From contig NC_092541.1 of assembly GCF_037038585.1 (NCBI RefSeq), forward strand, positions 5,087,445 through 5,151,444: a DNA stretch of 64,000 nt. The letters are read 5' to 3'. Position 1 is the stretch's first letter. Every line of letters starts with the position of its first letter. The notes below the pieces were generated by a model. It ran no database searches. It saw only the letters and a list, made by a program, of their open reading frames with translations, and was not told the origin of the DNA. The position numbers and the translations under genes are program-made. This stretch comes from Patagioenas fasciata (taxonomy: Eukaryota > Chordata > Aves > Columbiformes > Columbidae). Shown here piece after piece: positions 21,958 through 33,461 of the stretch.

Positions 21958-23060
21958 TTAATTACTGACATAGGTTGTGTTTTGGTTTCTGTCAACGCTC
22001 CCATTTCATTTCCTCATTTCTGCCATGCCACCTAGGCCATGGCTGCTCATTTCAAACACCGTATGAGAAATGCGAGGATTTCCCATGGAAGAAAACAGCA
22101 ATACTGGCTGAAAACTTGCTTCAGCTGGAGCCCTGTTGAGCAGGCTTCTTCCACACAAAAAAGGGTTGTTTTGGGGCTCAGGACAATGCCTTATTCCTCC
22201 CACTCTCCTCACACAACAATGCACTTTGGCTGCACACTTTGGACCTGACCAGCTAGAGACACAATGATCTGGCCACTTTTCCAAACACTCTGACCACCCT
22301 TTGAGCCCCTTGAGCTGTGGGAGTGCCGGCAAGAATGTCACACTGAGACCAAAGGCCATTAGGGCTTCCAGGAGCTGTGTACTCGGGTCCAGCCCAGTGA
22401 TCAGAGCTGGTTTTCCTGGGGCTGGGATGGAGCTGCCCTGGCCTCAGGGGAATTTATCCCTATGTGGGATACAGGACTGTAGACAGCATGCACTCCTGGT
22501 TTGGACTCACACCAAAAATCCTAACACACGGCCAATCCAAAGTTAGAGTGTGACTCACCATGGGTAGGGAGAGTCGATCCCAGGTAGCTTGCCTGCTGAA
22601 GGCACTCCCATGGCCTCTTGGGATGTACCCCAGCTGACTCCATGTCTGCAGGGCAGGGAAGTGCATTGCCTCTGAAGTTTTCTCAGAGCTGTTTTTCTAC
22701 CCAGGTCCCTTCTGATCCCGTCCCCTCCCTGGGCATCCCTGGCATGTTGAACTGCAGAGTCCTGGCAGCCCTCGCTCACTGAGGGGATGAGGGAAGCTTC
22801 ATGCCTCTCCAATGGTATTGGGATGTGCTCCAAGCTGAGAAGGTCTTGGGAAGCTCAGGACAAGATATAGTGTGAGACCCAGGAATGAGTCCCAGCTGGT
22901 GGGACATCCATTTTGCAACCCTTTCTTTCCCTCCATGGAGCATTCAGGGAAGTCCCCTACCACAGCCTGGTCTCTGGTCATGAATATGAAACCTTTGCTT
23001 CCATTCCCTTCCACCACTGAGTCTCTGCTCAGAGATGATCAAGCCCCAAAGGCACACCTA
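21958..23060. other. Upstream flank of bK5, no gene seen
   Basis: It contains the distal block at 22,310-22,605 and then sequence also found upstream of bK10 (49,600-49,890). The matching frame of unit A (4,068-4,730) is broken here, which argues against a gene. Confidence 0.5.
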
Positions 23061-23069
23061 CCCTAAGGA

Positions 23070-23215
23070 GGTTTGAGGCCTCTAAGATCACAGTTCAGTC
23101 CGCAGTCCATACTGATGCACGACATTCTTATTCTTTAGATGCAGGACTTGCTTTTCGTCCTGCTTGAATGCCAGGAGCCTCCGGTGGCCCTGTCCTCTAG
23201 ATGGTTTTAGATCAG
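23070..23215 (-). mobile_element. Short old CR1 fragment
   Basis: TTTGAGGCCTCTAAGATCAC and ATGCAGGACTTGC are CR1-like in reverse. Partner copy at 49,897-50,040. Right after it, ATCAGGGTGTCCAACTCATTT resembles the end of a hAT-type DNA transposon, but I cannot confirm this. Confidence 0.4.
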
Positions 23216-23484
23216 GGTGTCCAACTCATTTTCACCAGGGTCCACATCAGCCTTGCAGTTACCTTACAAAGGGCCAAATGGAATTTTAGGGCTGTATAAA
23301 TGTAATTACTCCTACTAAGGGGCTCTTGGTGCCCCTTGCAAGACTCCAAGCATGCTGAACTTTGGTTTTTCTAGCAGTGGCCCAACATACGTAGGAATTA
23401 TTTCCACATTCCTCCTTAGCAGCTTTTGCCTCCTTCCACCTCTGGAATTTTGCCTTTTGATTGTGGTGCATCTTCTTGACTACC

Positions 23485-24188
23485 TGTCATGGTTTATCCC
23501 AAGCTTCAACACAATGATAGCTGCTCACTCACCCCCTTTCCCCTACACTCCAGTAAGGGAGAAAATCGAAAGAGAAGGGAAAAACTTGGACTGAGAAAAA
23601 CACAATATAATAAAATTATACAATACTAATATGCTACTAGAAAATTTATATATAAAATAGAAATAAAAGATAATCAGCGCAATTCCTCAATGAATTCCTT
23701 GCACACTGAGCAGCCAGGCCCAGGAAGCAACTCGGTCCCAACAGCTGATCCCAAAGAGAGGAGAAAGAGGAAAATGCCAGAAAGGCTCAGAGGCCTCTGC
23801 AAAACAGCAAAATGCTGAACTAAACTTCCTGAAGCAAACTGCCCTGGCTGTGCCCCAGGGTAAGGAAGAGAGAGAGAGAAGCCAGAAGGTCCTGACTCCT
23901 TGAGTATGAAGCCTGACACTAATGGGCTCAAATACTCTTAGTGTACAGTCTGGATGTCAGTCAAGCTCTGCCCCATCCATCCCCCCTTCCTCGCTGCCTC
24001 ACACCCATGGCCAGAGTGCTCAAAATGTCCTTTGCTCACAGACCAGAGCAATTAAAAACATTAACTCTGTGCTGGGATGTTATCTCTTTTTCTGAAACCA
24101 AGTCCAAGTAATGACTGTGCTACCTATGAAGAAGAAAGTTTTCTAACTGCATGAAGAAAGTTAACTCATTTTCAGTCAAATCAGCACA
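23485..24188 (+). mobile_element. Solo ERVL LTR with target duplication
   Basis: It begins TGTCATGGTTTATCCCA, the typical start of bird ERVL LTRs, and ends TCAGCACA (704 bp). The flanks are CTACC (23480-23484) and CTAAC (24189-24193), a 5-bp duplication with one change, as expected for ERVL. The partner block has an empty site: TGACTCCCCCACTTAG at 50,301-50,316. The insertion is therefore found in block 1 only. Confidence 0.9.
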
Positions 24189-24547
24189 CTAACCCACTTA
24201 GCCAAAGCCAGTCTGCTGAGGTGTCTGCTTGTTTTCCTGAATAAGTGGCTGAACACTTCTTGCTCTTGGACCACGAGGTCCCTAAGGTGCTGCCAGCTTT
24301 TCTGAGCTCTTTTGTGCTTCAGAGTTGCCACCATGGCATCCTCCCTACCAGCTGCCTAACTAGGCTGAAGTCAGTATATCTCAAGTCCAAGGGGTCTATT
24401 CTGCTACTTACTTTCCTCCCTGCCATCAAGTTGTGAACTCCAGTGTTTCCCCACTCTGAAAATCAAGGTTTCCCTTGATTCCAATGTTCCTGATCACTCC
24501 TTCCCCCTTAAGGGCAGCTGTGCATCACCCATCCTTTCCCCATGACA

Positions 24548-25120
24548 GACTCACAGGATCCTTGACATTAGAAAGGGCCTCAGGAGATCACTTAGTCCTA
24601 CCAGTCCTGGTCAAAGCAGAATCAGCCTTTGGAGGATGCTCAGGTACAAGTCCTGTCAAGCTCTGAATATCTACAAGGATGCAGAAGCCATAACCTGTCT
24701 GTGGCAAACCCAGACGGTGCTTGACCACCCTCACACTAACAAAGTATTTTCTGATGTTTCTGTGGAATTTCCTGTATTACAAGAGGTGCTCATGACCTCT
24801 CATCCATCCACTGGCTATGACTCAGGAGTGTCTGGCTCTATGTTCTTGACTCCTTCCCATCAGCTCTTTTACCTATTGCTAGGAAGCATGTCCTGGGGAC
24901 TTCTCTCTCCTCCAGGGTGAACAACCCCACCTCTCACAGTTCCTCCTGCCTCGGGGGCTCCAGTCACTTCATGGGCTCTGTGGCTCCTTGCTGGACTCTT
25001 ACCAGTATGGCTGTGCGTGTCTCATACTGGGGAGCCATGAACTGGACACTCGTCATGGCAGCTGTGGTCTCAGCAGTGCTGAAGCATAAAAAGGGATCAA
25101 CTTTGGAAGCTTGACAAGTG
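24548..25120 (-). mobile_element. CR1 LINE 3' end, antisense
   Basis: It follows the reversed CR1 3' region: ACAGGATCCTTGACATTAGAAAGG, the TTGACCACCCTCACACTAACAAAGTATTTTCTGATGTTT segment, and GCTGGACTCTTACCAGTATGGC. Partners are at 50,603-51,550 and 63,368-64,000. Confidence 0.75.
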
Positions 25121-25335
25121 GGTCCATGTGAAACTCATGAGGTTTAATAAGGCCCATTGCAAGGTTCTGCAAATGGGGTGGGCCAGCCCCTGGTATCAAT
25201 GCAGGCTGGGGGATGAAAGGATTCATTGTAGCCCTGTGGAGAAGGAATTGGGGGTACTAGTGGATGAAAACCTGGACATCAGCAAGGAATCTGCTCACAG
25301 CCCAGAAAGTCAATTGTACATTGGGCTGAAAAAAA
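25100..25335 (+). mobile_element. CR1 LINE ORF2 C-terminal fragment
   Basis: The plus frame reads MRFNKAHCKVLQMG, then EKELGVLVDENLDISK, typical of the end of the CR1 reverse transcriptase ORF. It ends in an A-run near 25,330. It is missing from the partner block, where about 470 bp are deleted at 51,549. Confidence 0.8.
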
Positions 25336-26482
25336 AAAAGTGAGGCCAGAGGGAGGTGATTCTGCCCTTCTCTGCTTCTCTTTGTACCCTTGCACTAACC
25401 TCAGACAGGCCTTTGTTTTGTTTCGCTGTAGATATTTTTTACAGTCTCTAGTCACTTCATGCCAGCCTTGAAGGCATTATTTTGCCAGAATAAATTTGGT
25501 TCTTGCCAGTAAAGTGTAAACTTGGCCTTTTCTTGCAGATGTCCATGATGTTCTGTAGCTGCTTTTGTTTTCATTAAGTAGAAAAAGGAGCAGTGGGTGT
25601 GCGAAGACTCTCCTCCTTAGACTGGCCATCTAAGGAACATTCCTTGGGGACTGAGACACCTCTACAAACTGGAAAACAATCTGGATACTCTTGAGAGTCC
25701 TCACTTTCTAATGGATTGGGAAGATGCACATTTTGAGTTATCACTCTAAAGTATTGGGATCTGACATCCTTGAGTTAGAGTCTGCTGTGTAGTAATCAAT
25801 TCCTAACTGGTATTCAAAGCAGTTTTATGATGTTGTGGGAGTGCTGGAAAATTTTGGATGAGCCCCATTTGTTGTTGTTGTTCTGCAAACAGTTCTGGTT
25901 AGAATAAAATCTGTTTGGAGCTAATTGCCTGACTAAACTTATTTTTGGGATGCCTCTGTGACACAACCTTCCTGCTGTGGGCATGGATATCTGTCAGTAC
26001 ATCATGTTACTCGAAGTTCCTTCTAAAAACCTAACCTCCCAGTCTGCTTAGCACTCATCAGATGACATCTCTCATGCAAGAAAGACCTTGACCAAGTGGT
26101 ACAAGCTGCGGAGCCAGGATGGTGTGAAGGCTGGAGCAATGCTCTGAAGAGCAGAGGCTGAGGGAACAAGGCTCACTGAACGTGGAGTAAGGAATGTTTT
26201 GGTGGGAGGTATAAAATCATTCTACAGAAGCAATGGACACTGAACTATGTCATACAATTCTATCAAACCCCAGAAGGGTGGTGAAGTTTAGAAAGCAGAG
26301 GGTCACCCCAAGTAAGGTTAAGCACACTCACAGCAAGCCTGTGTTAACAGTCACTGCAAAACCATTTTCAACAACCCCTTCCCAGAACCACACCTGAGGA
26401 CCAGGTCTGACCCTGGGCATCATGTGAGAGCATCTGCAGGGGAAAGGAAGACACACAGGCATGAGCTGGGATGCAGCAGAAC
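25336..26482. other. 3' flank of bK6, no gene seen
   Basis: AT-rich flank shared with 51,550-52,520 left of bK11. An old CR1-like piece may lie at 26,090-26,240. Confidence 0.5.
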
Positions 26483-26895
26483 TTTAATGGGGCAAAAGAA
26501 GAAAATTAGGTTGATCCAAGTGGAGACCCCAGTGCAATGAACACCAAGGGCAGACAGGAGTCTGTGACCCAAGGCTGTGGTGGAGACCCTGCCAGATATT
26601 TATTTGTCTGCCCCACTGAGGGAGCAGGGCCAGCAGGTCCTCCCCAGGCTAGCTTTGTGGGACACAGCCCAGGGAAGCACAAGAGAACAAGAACACAAGA
26701 GGAACAGAAGACACAGGAAGAGGGGAAAGGTGGCATGGCCCATGCTTTCTGAGAGCCCAGGCTGGCCCCATCCTTTTGCAAAGGGTGCTGGAGTTGCTCC
26801 AGCCTCTCTGAAAGCAACAACCTGATGTTCTGTCTCCAGTCGAGTATCATCTTGTGTGTCCCTGGGGGCCTTCCCCAGGGCCATCACCAGCAGCT

Positions 26896-27204
26896 TTAAC
26901 ACGGGAAACACCTCCTCGTGCCACAGATGCCGCTGCCCAAGCCAGAGAGACCAAAGCCCCCGGAGCTGATGGGCACTCCCTGAGAGCTGAGGATGCTGCC
27001 AACAGCAGCGGAGGTGGAGGATCCCACGGCGGTGTTCTGCGGGAAGGAACTGAGGATGGGGCCAGGCAGGGTCACCACCACGGGGGAGGGCTGGATGTAA
27101 ACGTGGGAGTCCTGGCACTGCAGGACACAGGGCTCATTGCAGCTGTTGGCCAGTGGGGTTGGGCCAGAGGACTGGCAGGGCAGGCACGGGTTGTAGCAGG
27201 ACAT
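26896..27204 (-). CDS. bK6, feather beta-keratin, 102 aa
   Basis: The frame is intact with S12-S13, L28 (only here and in bK7), the core variant HVYIQPSP, S80 (VPISSGG) and RRCFPC, giving nine cysteines. The intron is long, 585 bp (27226-27810), because part of it is repeated (see 27,340-27,660). The donor exon ends AACAAG, not ACTGAG as in bK1, bK3 and bK5. Exon 2 starts at 27225 and ATTAAA is at 26483-26488. bK11 is the partner in the second large block and has the same long intron. In protein, bK6 and bK7 are nearest to each other although they are on opposite strands. Confidence 0.96.
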   Translation of the reverse strand: MSCYNPCLPCQSSGPTPLANSCNEPCVLQCQDSHVYIQPSPVVVTLPGPILSSFPQNTAVGSSTSAAVGSILSSQGVPISSGGFGLSGLGSGICGTRRCFPC

Positions 27205-27339
27205 GTCTTGTGGCTGGAGCTGCACCTGTGAGAGGAGGCAGGGGAAAAAAATCACAAGGGATGATGAAGAGCAGCTTGTCACCCCAAAACATTGGGAACC
27301 ACAAGCTGGAGAACAGAGCTGGAGGCTGTGTAGGGAGGT

Positions 27340-27660
27340 CTATCGGATTCACCTTCCTTTTTAGCCCAAAAGAATCCTGTCAGTAGCGACCAAGCCCAGG
27401 GAGATCCCTTCCTAGCCCACAGCCCAGGAGACACCTAACTAAGCACAGCCTCTCTCCATGTCACACCTTCTCAGCCTTTCCCTCTGCCATGATAATCCGT
27501 TCTTGGACCCACTGTAGGACAAATGGACACGTAAACTTGAGATGGGAGGTGGAAGCGTTGCAGAGGTGAGGTTCACAGTTTTCACCTTGCCCTCAACCCA
27601 AAAGATCCCTTCTAAGGGCAACTAAGCCTAGGGAGTTCACCACCTAGATGATAGCTCAGC
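27340..27660 (-). repeat. Tandem duplication inside the bK6 intron
   Basis: Two diverged copies of a segment follow each other: TTCACCTTCCTTTTTAGCCC...CAGGGAGATCCC and TTCACCTTGCCCTCAACCC...CTAGGGAGTTCACC, about 240 bp apart. This makes the intron about 220 bp longer than in the other genes. The bK11 intron has the same structure (53,390-53,700). Confidence 0.75.
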
Positions 27661-27810
27661 TTGTCCAAACCCTATCCCATTTCTGTGTTCCATTTTCTGC
27701 TCCTATACCTCTCCTGTGATAAGTAGTCCCATGACACAGCATAGGACAGAGAGTGTGCGTTGAAATCCAGGAGGGAGGACAGGGAGGAGAAGAAAGAGCT
27801 TTAGACTCAC

Positions 27811-27958
27811 CTTGTTCCCAAGGAGATGGAGGCAAGAGAAATGGATGAGAGAGTGAGGAGAAGGACCCACTTTTATACTGCTTCTGCACCCCCTTAGGCC
27901 CACAGTCACTGCATATGGCAGTAATTTTCCAACAGACTCACCTCCAAAGCAAAATATT
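27811..27958 (-). promoter_or_regulatory. bK6 promoter and non-coding exon 1
   Basis: TATAAAAG is at 27870-27877 (minus), exon 1 ends at 27811 and the donor GTGAGT is at 27810-27805. In the shared block the E-box-like spot reads CATATG, and the stretch before the TATA box is less G-rich (CTAAGGGGG) than in other copies. Confidence 0.82.
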
Positions 27959-28669
27959 CTACCTAACTGAACTGGTTGCGTTTGAGTTTTCATCAATGAT
28001 GCCATTTAACTTCCTCATTTCTGACATGCTTATTCTACCACACAAGTCCTTTCATGTGGTGGGATTCCGGTTCGAGTATATCCTCGGCAGTGTCTTGTCA
28101 GTGCAGGATGCCTCCTAAGTTCTGCAGGGGTCCATTGCTGGCAGGGGATGTTGTCTTGAGCTGGCAAATTGTTTGCAACTCCCTTTGCAGGAAGAGGCCC
28201 AGCTCTGGCCTGTGCTGCACATGTCTGCAGAGGAACCAACAACTCCACTTCACTAAGGACATTCAACTCACATCTCTCTCCTCCCTCTCCCTGTGCTTGA
28301 TCCAACACTCAGTGGCCATTGTATCTGCTGGTAGACAGTCTGTGCCAACGATTTCTTCTGTCTTCCCTTTGATGCTCTTTGCTCTGGGGACAACATTTGC
28401 GAGGTTGTCTGAATGTGCATTTCAATGTCCACATGGCATTGAACCAGACAGATAATGCGGAATGTAAGAAGAAGGTCTTTCACTGGATATTCAACAACAA
28501 AAGGGAGGTTGGTGCAAAGGCTGCTTCAGTGGGGGCAGGGGTTATAGGAAAGGCAGAGGTACTCCAAGGGTTCTTGGCATTGGTATTTACTTACAGGATT
28601 TGCTATCTAAACATCCAGCTCCTGAACAAAGAAACAGAGTCTCCTGAGTCCTGCTCCAGTGAAAGAAAA
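27959..28669. other. Upstream flank of bK6 with a dispersed segment
   Basis: About 28,100-28,620 is shared with 54,150-54,660 (bK11) and, reversed, with 41,050-41,490 (bK9) and 1,500-1,780 (unit A). In three cases it lies 0.2-0.7 kb upstream of a keratin promoter, so it is inherited upstream flank. Weak open frames in it are not kept between copies. Confidence 0.5.
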
Positions 28670-28930
28670 AGTGGTAATAGGCCCCGATTGCAATATGGGA
28701 AATTCCAGAGAAACGTCAGAAAATACTTTGCTAGTGTGAGTGTGGTCATGCACCGTCTGGTGTTGTCACAAACAGTTTATGGCTTCTGTATCCTTGTAGG
28801 TATTCAGAGCTTGACAGGACTTGGCCCTGAGCATCCTCCAAAGGCTGACTGTGCTTTCAGTGGGGATGGTTGGACTAGAAGATCTACTGAAGTTCATTCC
28901 AACCTCAATATCCCTTGATTCCATCATGAT
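28670..28930 (+). mobile_element. CR1 LINE 3' fragment
   Basis: GATGGTTGGACTAGAAGATC, followed by CATTCCAACCTCAATATCCC, is the forward CR1 3' end. Partner at 54,835-54,975. Confidence 0.55.
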
Positions 28931-30290
28931 GAAAGGACGGGTGATGCACAGCTGCCCCTAGGAGGGAAGAATTGGTTGGGAATATTGGAATTAAGGATGG
29001 TCATAGCTATCACACTGAAGAAACTGAGTGTTCAAGACCTGATGACAGGGAGGAAAGTGAGTAGCAGAGTAGAGTCCCTGGATTTCAGGTACGCTGACTT
29101 CAGCCTCATGTGTCAGATGGTGGGGAGGATGCCATGGTGGCAGTTGTGAGAAGCAAAATGGCTCAGAACATCTGGCCTTCTCCTGGGCGTTAGGGCTTAA
29201 CTTCACATCCTTTCCTATAGCTCAAATGCCTCCTCGGACTGGATAAAAACCCAGCACCATGAAAGAAGCAAGGACACTTCCTTAATTTCCCCAACATAAT
29301 AGAACTCTCAGGATCCTGCAGTGCCATGTCCCTGAGGATGCCCAGGGCGGGGATGTGCCCAGAAGTGCCCGGGGTACAAAACCAGCTCTCAGACCACATC
29401 AAACAGGCAATTCACTTCCCTGCCCTGCAGACACAGAGATAGCTGTGACACATCCCAGAACGCCCAGGGAGTGCCTTCAGCAGACAAGCCTCGTGGGGTA
29501 GACTCTATTCCACCCATGACAAGTCACACTCTTATTTTAGATTGGCTGTGCGTCAGGATTTTGGTCAAGTCTGGAGTGTGTGCTGTCTGTTCATCCATGA
29601 CTCATGGAGGGCTGAATTCCCTGCCAGGGCAGCTCCATCCCTGACCTAGGAAATTCATCTCCAAGCACTGGGCTGTACATCAGTGCACAGCTGCAGGCAG
29701 CACCAATGGCCATTGCCTTCAGCATGACCTTCCCTCTGGCACTGCCACAGTTCAGGGGGCTCACAGCACAGTCTTTGTGCTTTGGAAAAGTGTCTCCTGC
29801 TGGTCAGTGTCTAGAGCGTATAGCCAAAGTGCACCATGACGTGAGGAGAATGGGAGGAACAAGGTGTTCTCCCAAACCCGAACACATCCCTCATGTAGTC
29901 AGGTGGTACGTGACTCCGTGTGGATTGTTGAGGAAACATGGGGAGCGCAACATTCTCATTCCGTAAGCCTACTGAAGCCACTGGTTGAGAACCCTCAGAG
30001 ATTACCTTGAGAGGGGACAACACTGCCAAACAAATAGACGGAAAGAGGAGAGGACTATATTTGTGAGAACTTATGTGCACCTTGGTGCAAATTAATCCGA
30101 TTTCCCTAGATCCATGCCCTCTACCTGCACAGATCCTCCAGCACTCATGAAGTGGTCCTACCAGGGAAATCCTCAGGTTTTTCATCTGGATACTTGAAAG
30201 GAGTCACTGAGACCTAGTGGCCATGCCAGAAATGAGGAAATGAAATGGCGGCATTGACAGAAACAAACCTGAACCTGTGCCATTAGGTAG
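28931..30290. other. Upstream flank of bK7, no gene seen
   Basis: Reversed counterpart of the flanks upstream of bK1, bK5 and bK10, with the distal block at 29,460-29,760. Shared with 54,976-56,352 upstream of bK12. Confidence 0.5.
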
Positions 30291-30439
30291 GATATTTTGC
30301 TTTGGAGGTGAGTCTGTTGGAAAATTACTGCCCACGTGCAGTGATTGTGGGCCTGGGGCAATGCAGGAGCAGTATAAAAGCAGATCCTTTTCCTCACTCT
30401 CTCATTCACTCCTCTCATCTCCATCTCCTTTGGAACAAG
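30291..30439 (+). promoter_or_regulatory. bK7 promoter and non-coding exon 1
   Basis: TATAAAAG is at 30373-30380 and exon 1 ends at 30439 before GTGAGT. The block contains TGGAAAATTACTG and a perfect CACGTG E-box core just after it. Confidence 0.85.
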
Positions 30440-30831
30440 GTGAGTCTGAAGCTCTTTCTCCTTTCGCTCCTCCTCCTCTTCTGCTTCTAATTTTCTCAGC
30501 CCATTCCTGCTCCTTTGTCTTATGCTGGTCCATGGTATTCTTCTTTGGGGTGACAAAAGGGGTCAGACAATGTTGCATGACGAGGCGCTGGGACTTTGAT
30601 GAAGTGATAGGCTATGCAAGGATTACCCTGGACTCCGTTTCTCTAGGCAGAGAGTTCTGGGCTGAATGGAGCAAGAAATCTGTGGGGCACCTACACAGCC
30701 TCCAGCTCTCACCTCCATCTTGCCGTGGCTTGTCTCCCTTGTAGTGCAGAGACAGGCTGCTCCTCATGCACCTCTTCATTTTGTTTCCCCCTGCTCTCTC
30801 TCTTTCCCAGGCGCAGCTCCAGCCACAAGAC

Positions 30832-31143
30832 ATGTCCTGCTACAACCAGTGCCTGCCCTGCCAGTCCTCTGGCCCAACCCCGCTGGCCAACAGCTGCAAT
30901 GAGCCCTGTGTCCTGCAGTGCCAGGACTCCCACGTTTACATCCAGCCCTCCCCTGTGGTGGTGACCCTGCCTGGCCCCATCCTCAGCTCCTTCCCGCAGA
31001 ACACCGCCGTGGGATCCTCCACCTCTGCTGCTGTTGGCAGCATCCTCAGCTCTCAGGGAGTGCCCATCAGCTCCGGGGGCTTTGGTCTCTCTGGCTTGGG
31101 CAGCGGCATCTGCGGCACAAGGAGGAGGTGTTTCCCCTGTTAA
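30832..31143 (+). CDS. bK7, feather beta-keratin, 103 aa
   Basis: This is the only 103-residue copy. A third AGG codon is present near the C terminus, giving RRRCFPC, most simply explained by slippage in the AGGAGG run. Other features are Q6, S12-S13, L28, the core variant HVYIQPSP and S80, with nine cysteines. Exon 2 starts at 30811, the intron is 30440-30810 (371 bp) and ATTAAA is at 31540-31545. It is divergent from bK6. From L8 to T96 the protein matches bK6, whereas its partner by position in the next block is bK12, whose core differs. This points to sequence exchange within the pair. Confidence 0.96.
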   Translation: MSCYNQCLPCQSSGPTPLANSCNEPCVLQCQDSHVYIQPSPVVVTLPGPILSSFPQNTAVGSSTSAAVGSILSSQGVPISSGGFGLSGLGSGICGTRRRCFPC

Positions 31144-31952
31144 AGCTGCTGTCGATGGCCCTGGGGAAGGCCCCCACGGACACACAGGATGATACTGAAC
31201 TGGGGAAAGAGCATCGGGTTGTTGGTTTCAGATGGGCTGAGCAATCCCAGCACCCCTTGCAAGAGAACAGGGCCAGCCTGGGCTCTCAGAAAGCATGACC
31301 CATGCCGCCTTTTCCCTCTTTCAGTGTCTCCTGTTCCTCTCGTGTCCTTGTTCTCTTGTGCTACCCTGAGCTGAGAGCCCCACACAGCCAGCCTAGGGAG
31401 GACCTGCTGACCCTGCTCCCTTTGTGACTCCAGCAAATAGACCCCTAGTGGGATGTGCATCACAGCCATGAGGCACAGACTCTCATCTACCCCTGGTTCT
31501 CTCTCCACTCACAGTGACCTTGTTTCCATCTTTTGAATCATTAAAGTGCTGCTGCACCTGAGCCCATTTCTCTGTGTCATTCTTTCCCCTGCAGATTCTC
31601 TCCATAGGATTCCAGGAGACACATGTTTCTTGGGATTTAGGAGGGGGTTGTTGGGGATGGTTTTGCACTGACTGTTAACAGAGGTTTGCTTTGGGTATGC
31701 TTAGTCATGCTTTAGGTTGTCCTCTCCTTTATAAAGTTCACTTCCTATCTTTGGCTAGATAGAATTATCCAATGCAGTTCAATGACCATAGCTACTCAGG
31801 AGATGTATTTAGCTCTCCTATAAAAGCCTTCCCTAAACCACGCTCAGAAAGCCTTGTTCCCTCAAACTCTTCTCCCAAGCCACATAAATTGGACTCTGCT
31901 CCATCCTGGTCCCCCTGTGTTTAGTTTAGTCCTGTCGGTCAAGTTCTTTCAT

Positions 31953-33260
31953 CGAATCACCAGGCTGGAAAAGGCCTTTAAAATCACTGGGTCATTAGTT
32001 GCGCTAAACCATGTCCCTAAGCACCACAGCTACATGTCTTTCAAACACCTACAGGGATGGCTACTCAACCACTTCCCTGGGCAGCCTGTTCCAATGCTTG
32101 GTAACCTGTCCTGTGAATAAATTTTTCCTAATTTCCAATATAAACCTCAGCTGGGGAAACCTGAGGCCATATCTTCTTGTCCTATTACTTGCTGCTTAGA
32201 AGAAGAGAGCAACAACCTCCATGCTACAACTTCCTTTCAGGCAGTTGCAGAGAGCAATGTCTCCCCTCAGCTCCTGTTCTCCAGCTGAACCCCCCAGGTC
32301 CCTCAGCCGCTCCCATCACACTTGTGCTCCAGCCCCTCACTCACTCCATTCCCTTTTCTCAACTCGCTCCAACACCTCAAGGCCTTTCTTGGCTTGAGGG
32401 CCCCAAATTGACCTGAGGATTTGAGAGGTGGTCTCACCAGTTCCCAATCCAGGGACACAATCAGTACCCTGGTCCTGCTGGCCACACCAGTGCTGATACA
32501 AGCCAGGATGCTGGTGGTCTTCTTTCCCATTTGTCACACACTGGGCAGCTATTTTCTAACACCCTACGTCCTTTTCTGCCAGTCAGCTTTCCAGCCACTG
32601 TTTCCCAAGACTGTAGCATTGCATGAGGTTGCTGCAGGACCGGCGCTTGGTCTTGTTGAACCTCAGACAATTAGCCTCAGCCCAACAATCCATCCAGTCC
32701 ATATACCTCTGTAAAGACTTTCTGTTCTCAAGTAGATCAACAGCCCCACTCAACTTCGTGTCATCTGCAAACTTTCTGAGGATGCACTTGATCCTCTCCT
32801 CCAGATCATTTATGAAGAGGTTAAACCCAACTGGCCCCAAAACTGAATCCTGGGGAGCATCACTTATGACCAGCCACCAACTCGATTTGACTCCGTTCAC
32901 CAAAACTCTTTTGGTCTGGCCATTCACCCAGTTTTTTACCCCAGTGTAGAGTGTGCCCGTCTGAGCCATGTGCAAGCAGCTTTTCCAGCAAAATGCTGGA
33001 AAAGGCTTTACTAAGTGCAGCTAAACAACATCCACAGCCTTTCTCCAATGCACTAAATGGGTCATCTTGTTGTAGAAGGAGTTCAGGCTAGTCAAGCGTG
33101 ACCTGCCTTTCATAAAGCCACGCTGACAGGGCTGATCATGTGATTGTCCTGTACATGTCATGTCACGTCACTCAGGATGATATACTCCAATCCTTCCTGG
33201 ATCCGAGGTCAGACTGTCAGGCCTGTTGTTCCATAGATTCTCCTTCTTCCCTTATTGTAG
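31953..33260 (-). mobile_element. CR1 LINE with part of the reverse transcriptase ORF
   Basis: The 3' end is at 31,953 (ATCACCAGGCTGGAAAAGGCC, reversed). The minus strand around 32,583-32,975 encodes a decayed ORF2 stretch with SVLGPVGFNLFINDLEE and RKFADDTKLSGAVDLLE, the YADD-region and following residues of CR1 reverse transcriptase (FADD here, as is normal for CR1). The RT region continues to about 33,260. Stops and frameshifts make it dead. The same insertion lies behind bK12 (57,977-59,300). Confidence 0.88.
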
Positions 33261-33461
33261 AAGAGTTTTTCTTGCATTAGAGCCCTAAACTCCACAAAGT
33301 GTTCTAGATGTCATCAGCTGAGCATCAGCAGAGTGGGACCATCTGTCCCACTGATCCCCTGGCTACAGTCCTGCTCATATAGTCCAGGATGTTGGTGATA
33401 GAGCAGTGCTGGGAGTCTTGTTCTCACACTTGACAGGACACATTTTCAGAGACTACAGTTA

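Noticed and set aside
28379-28918. Plus-strand open frame of 179 codons upstream of bK6
   Set aside because: It spans an inherited flank segment and a CR1 tail and is broken in the bK11 counterpart.
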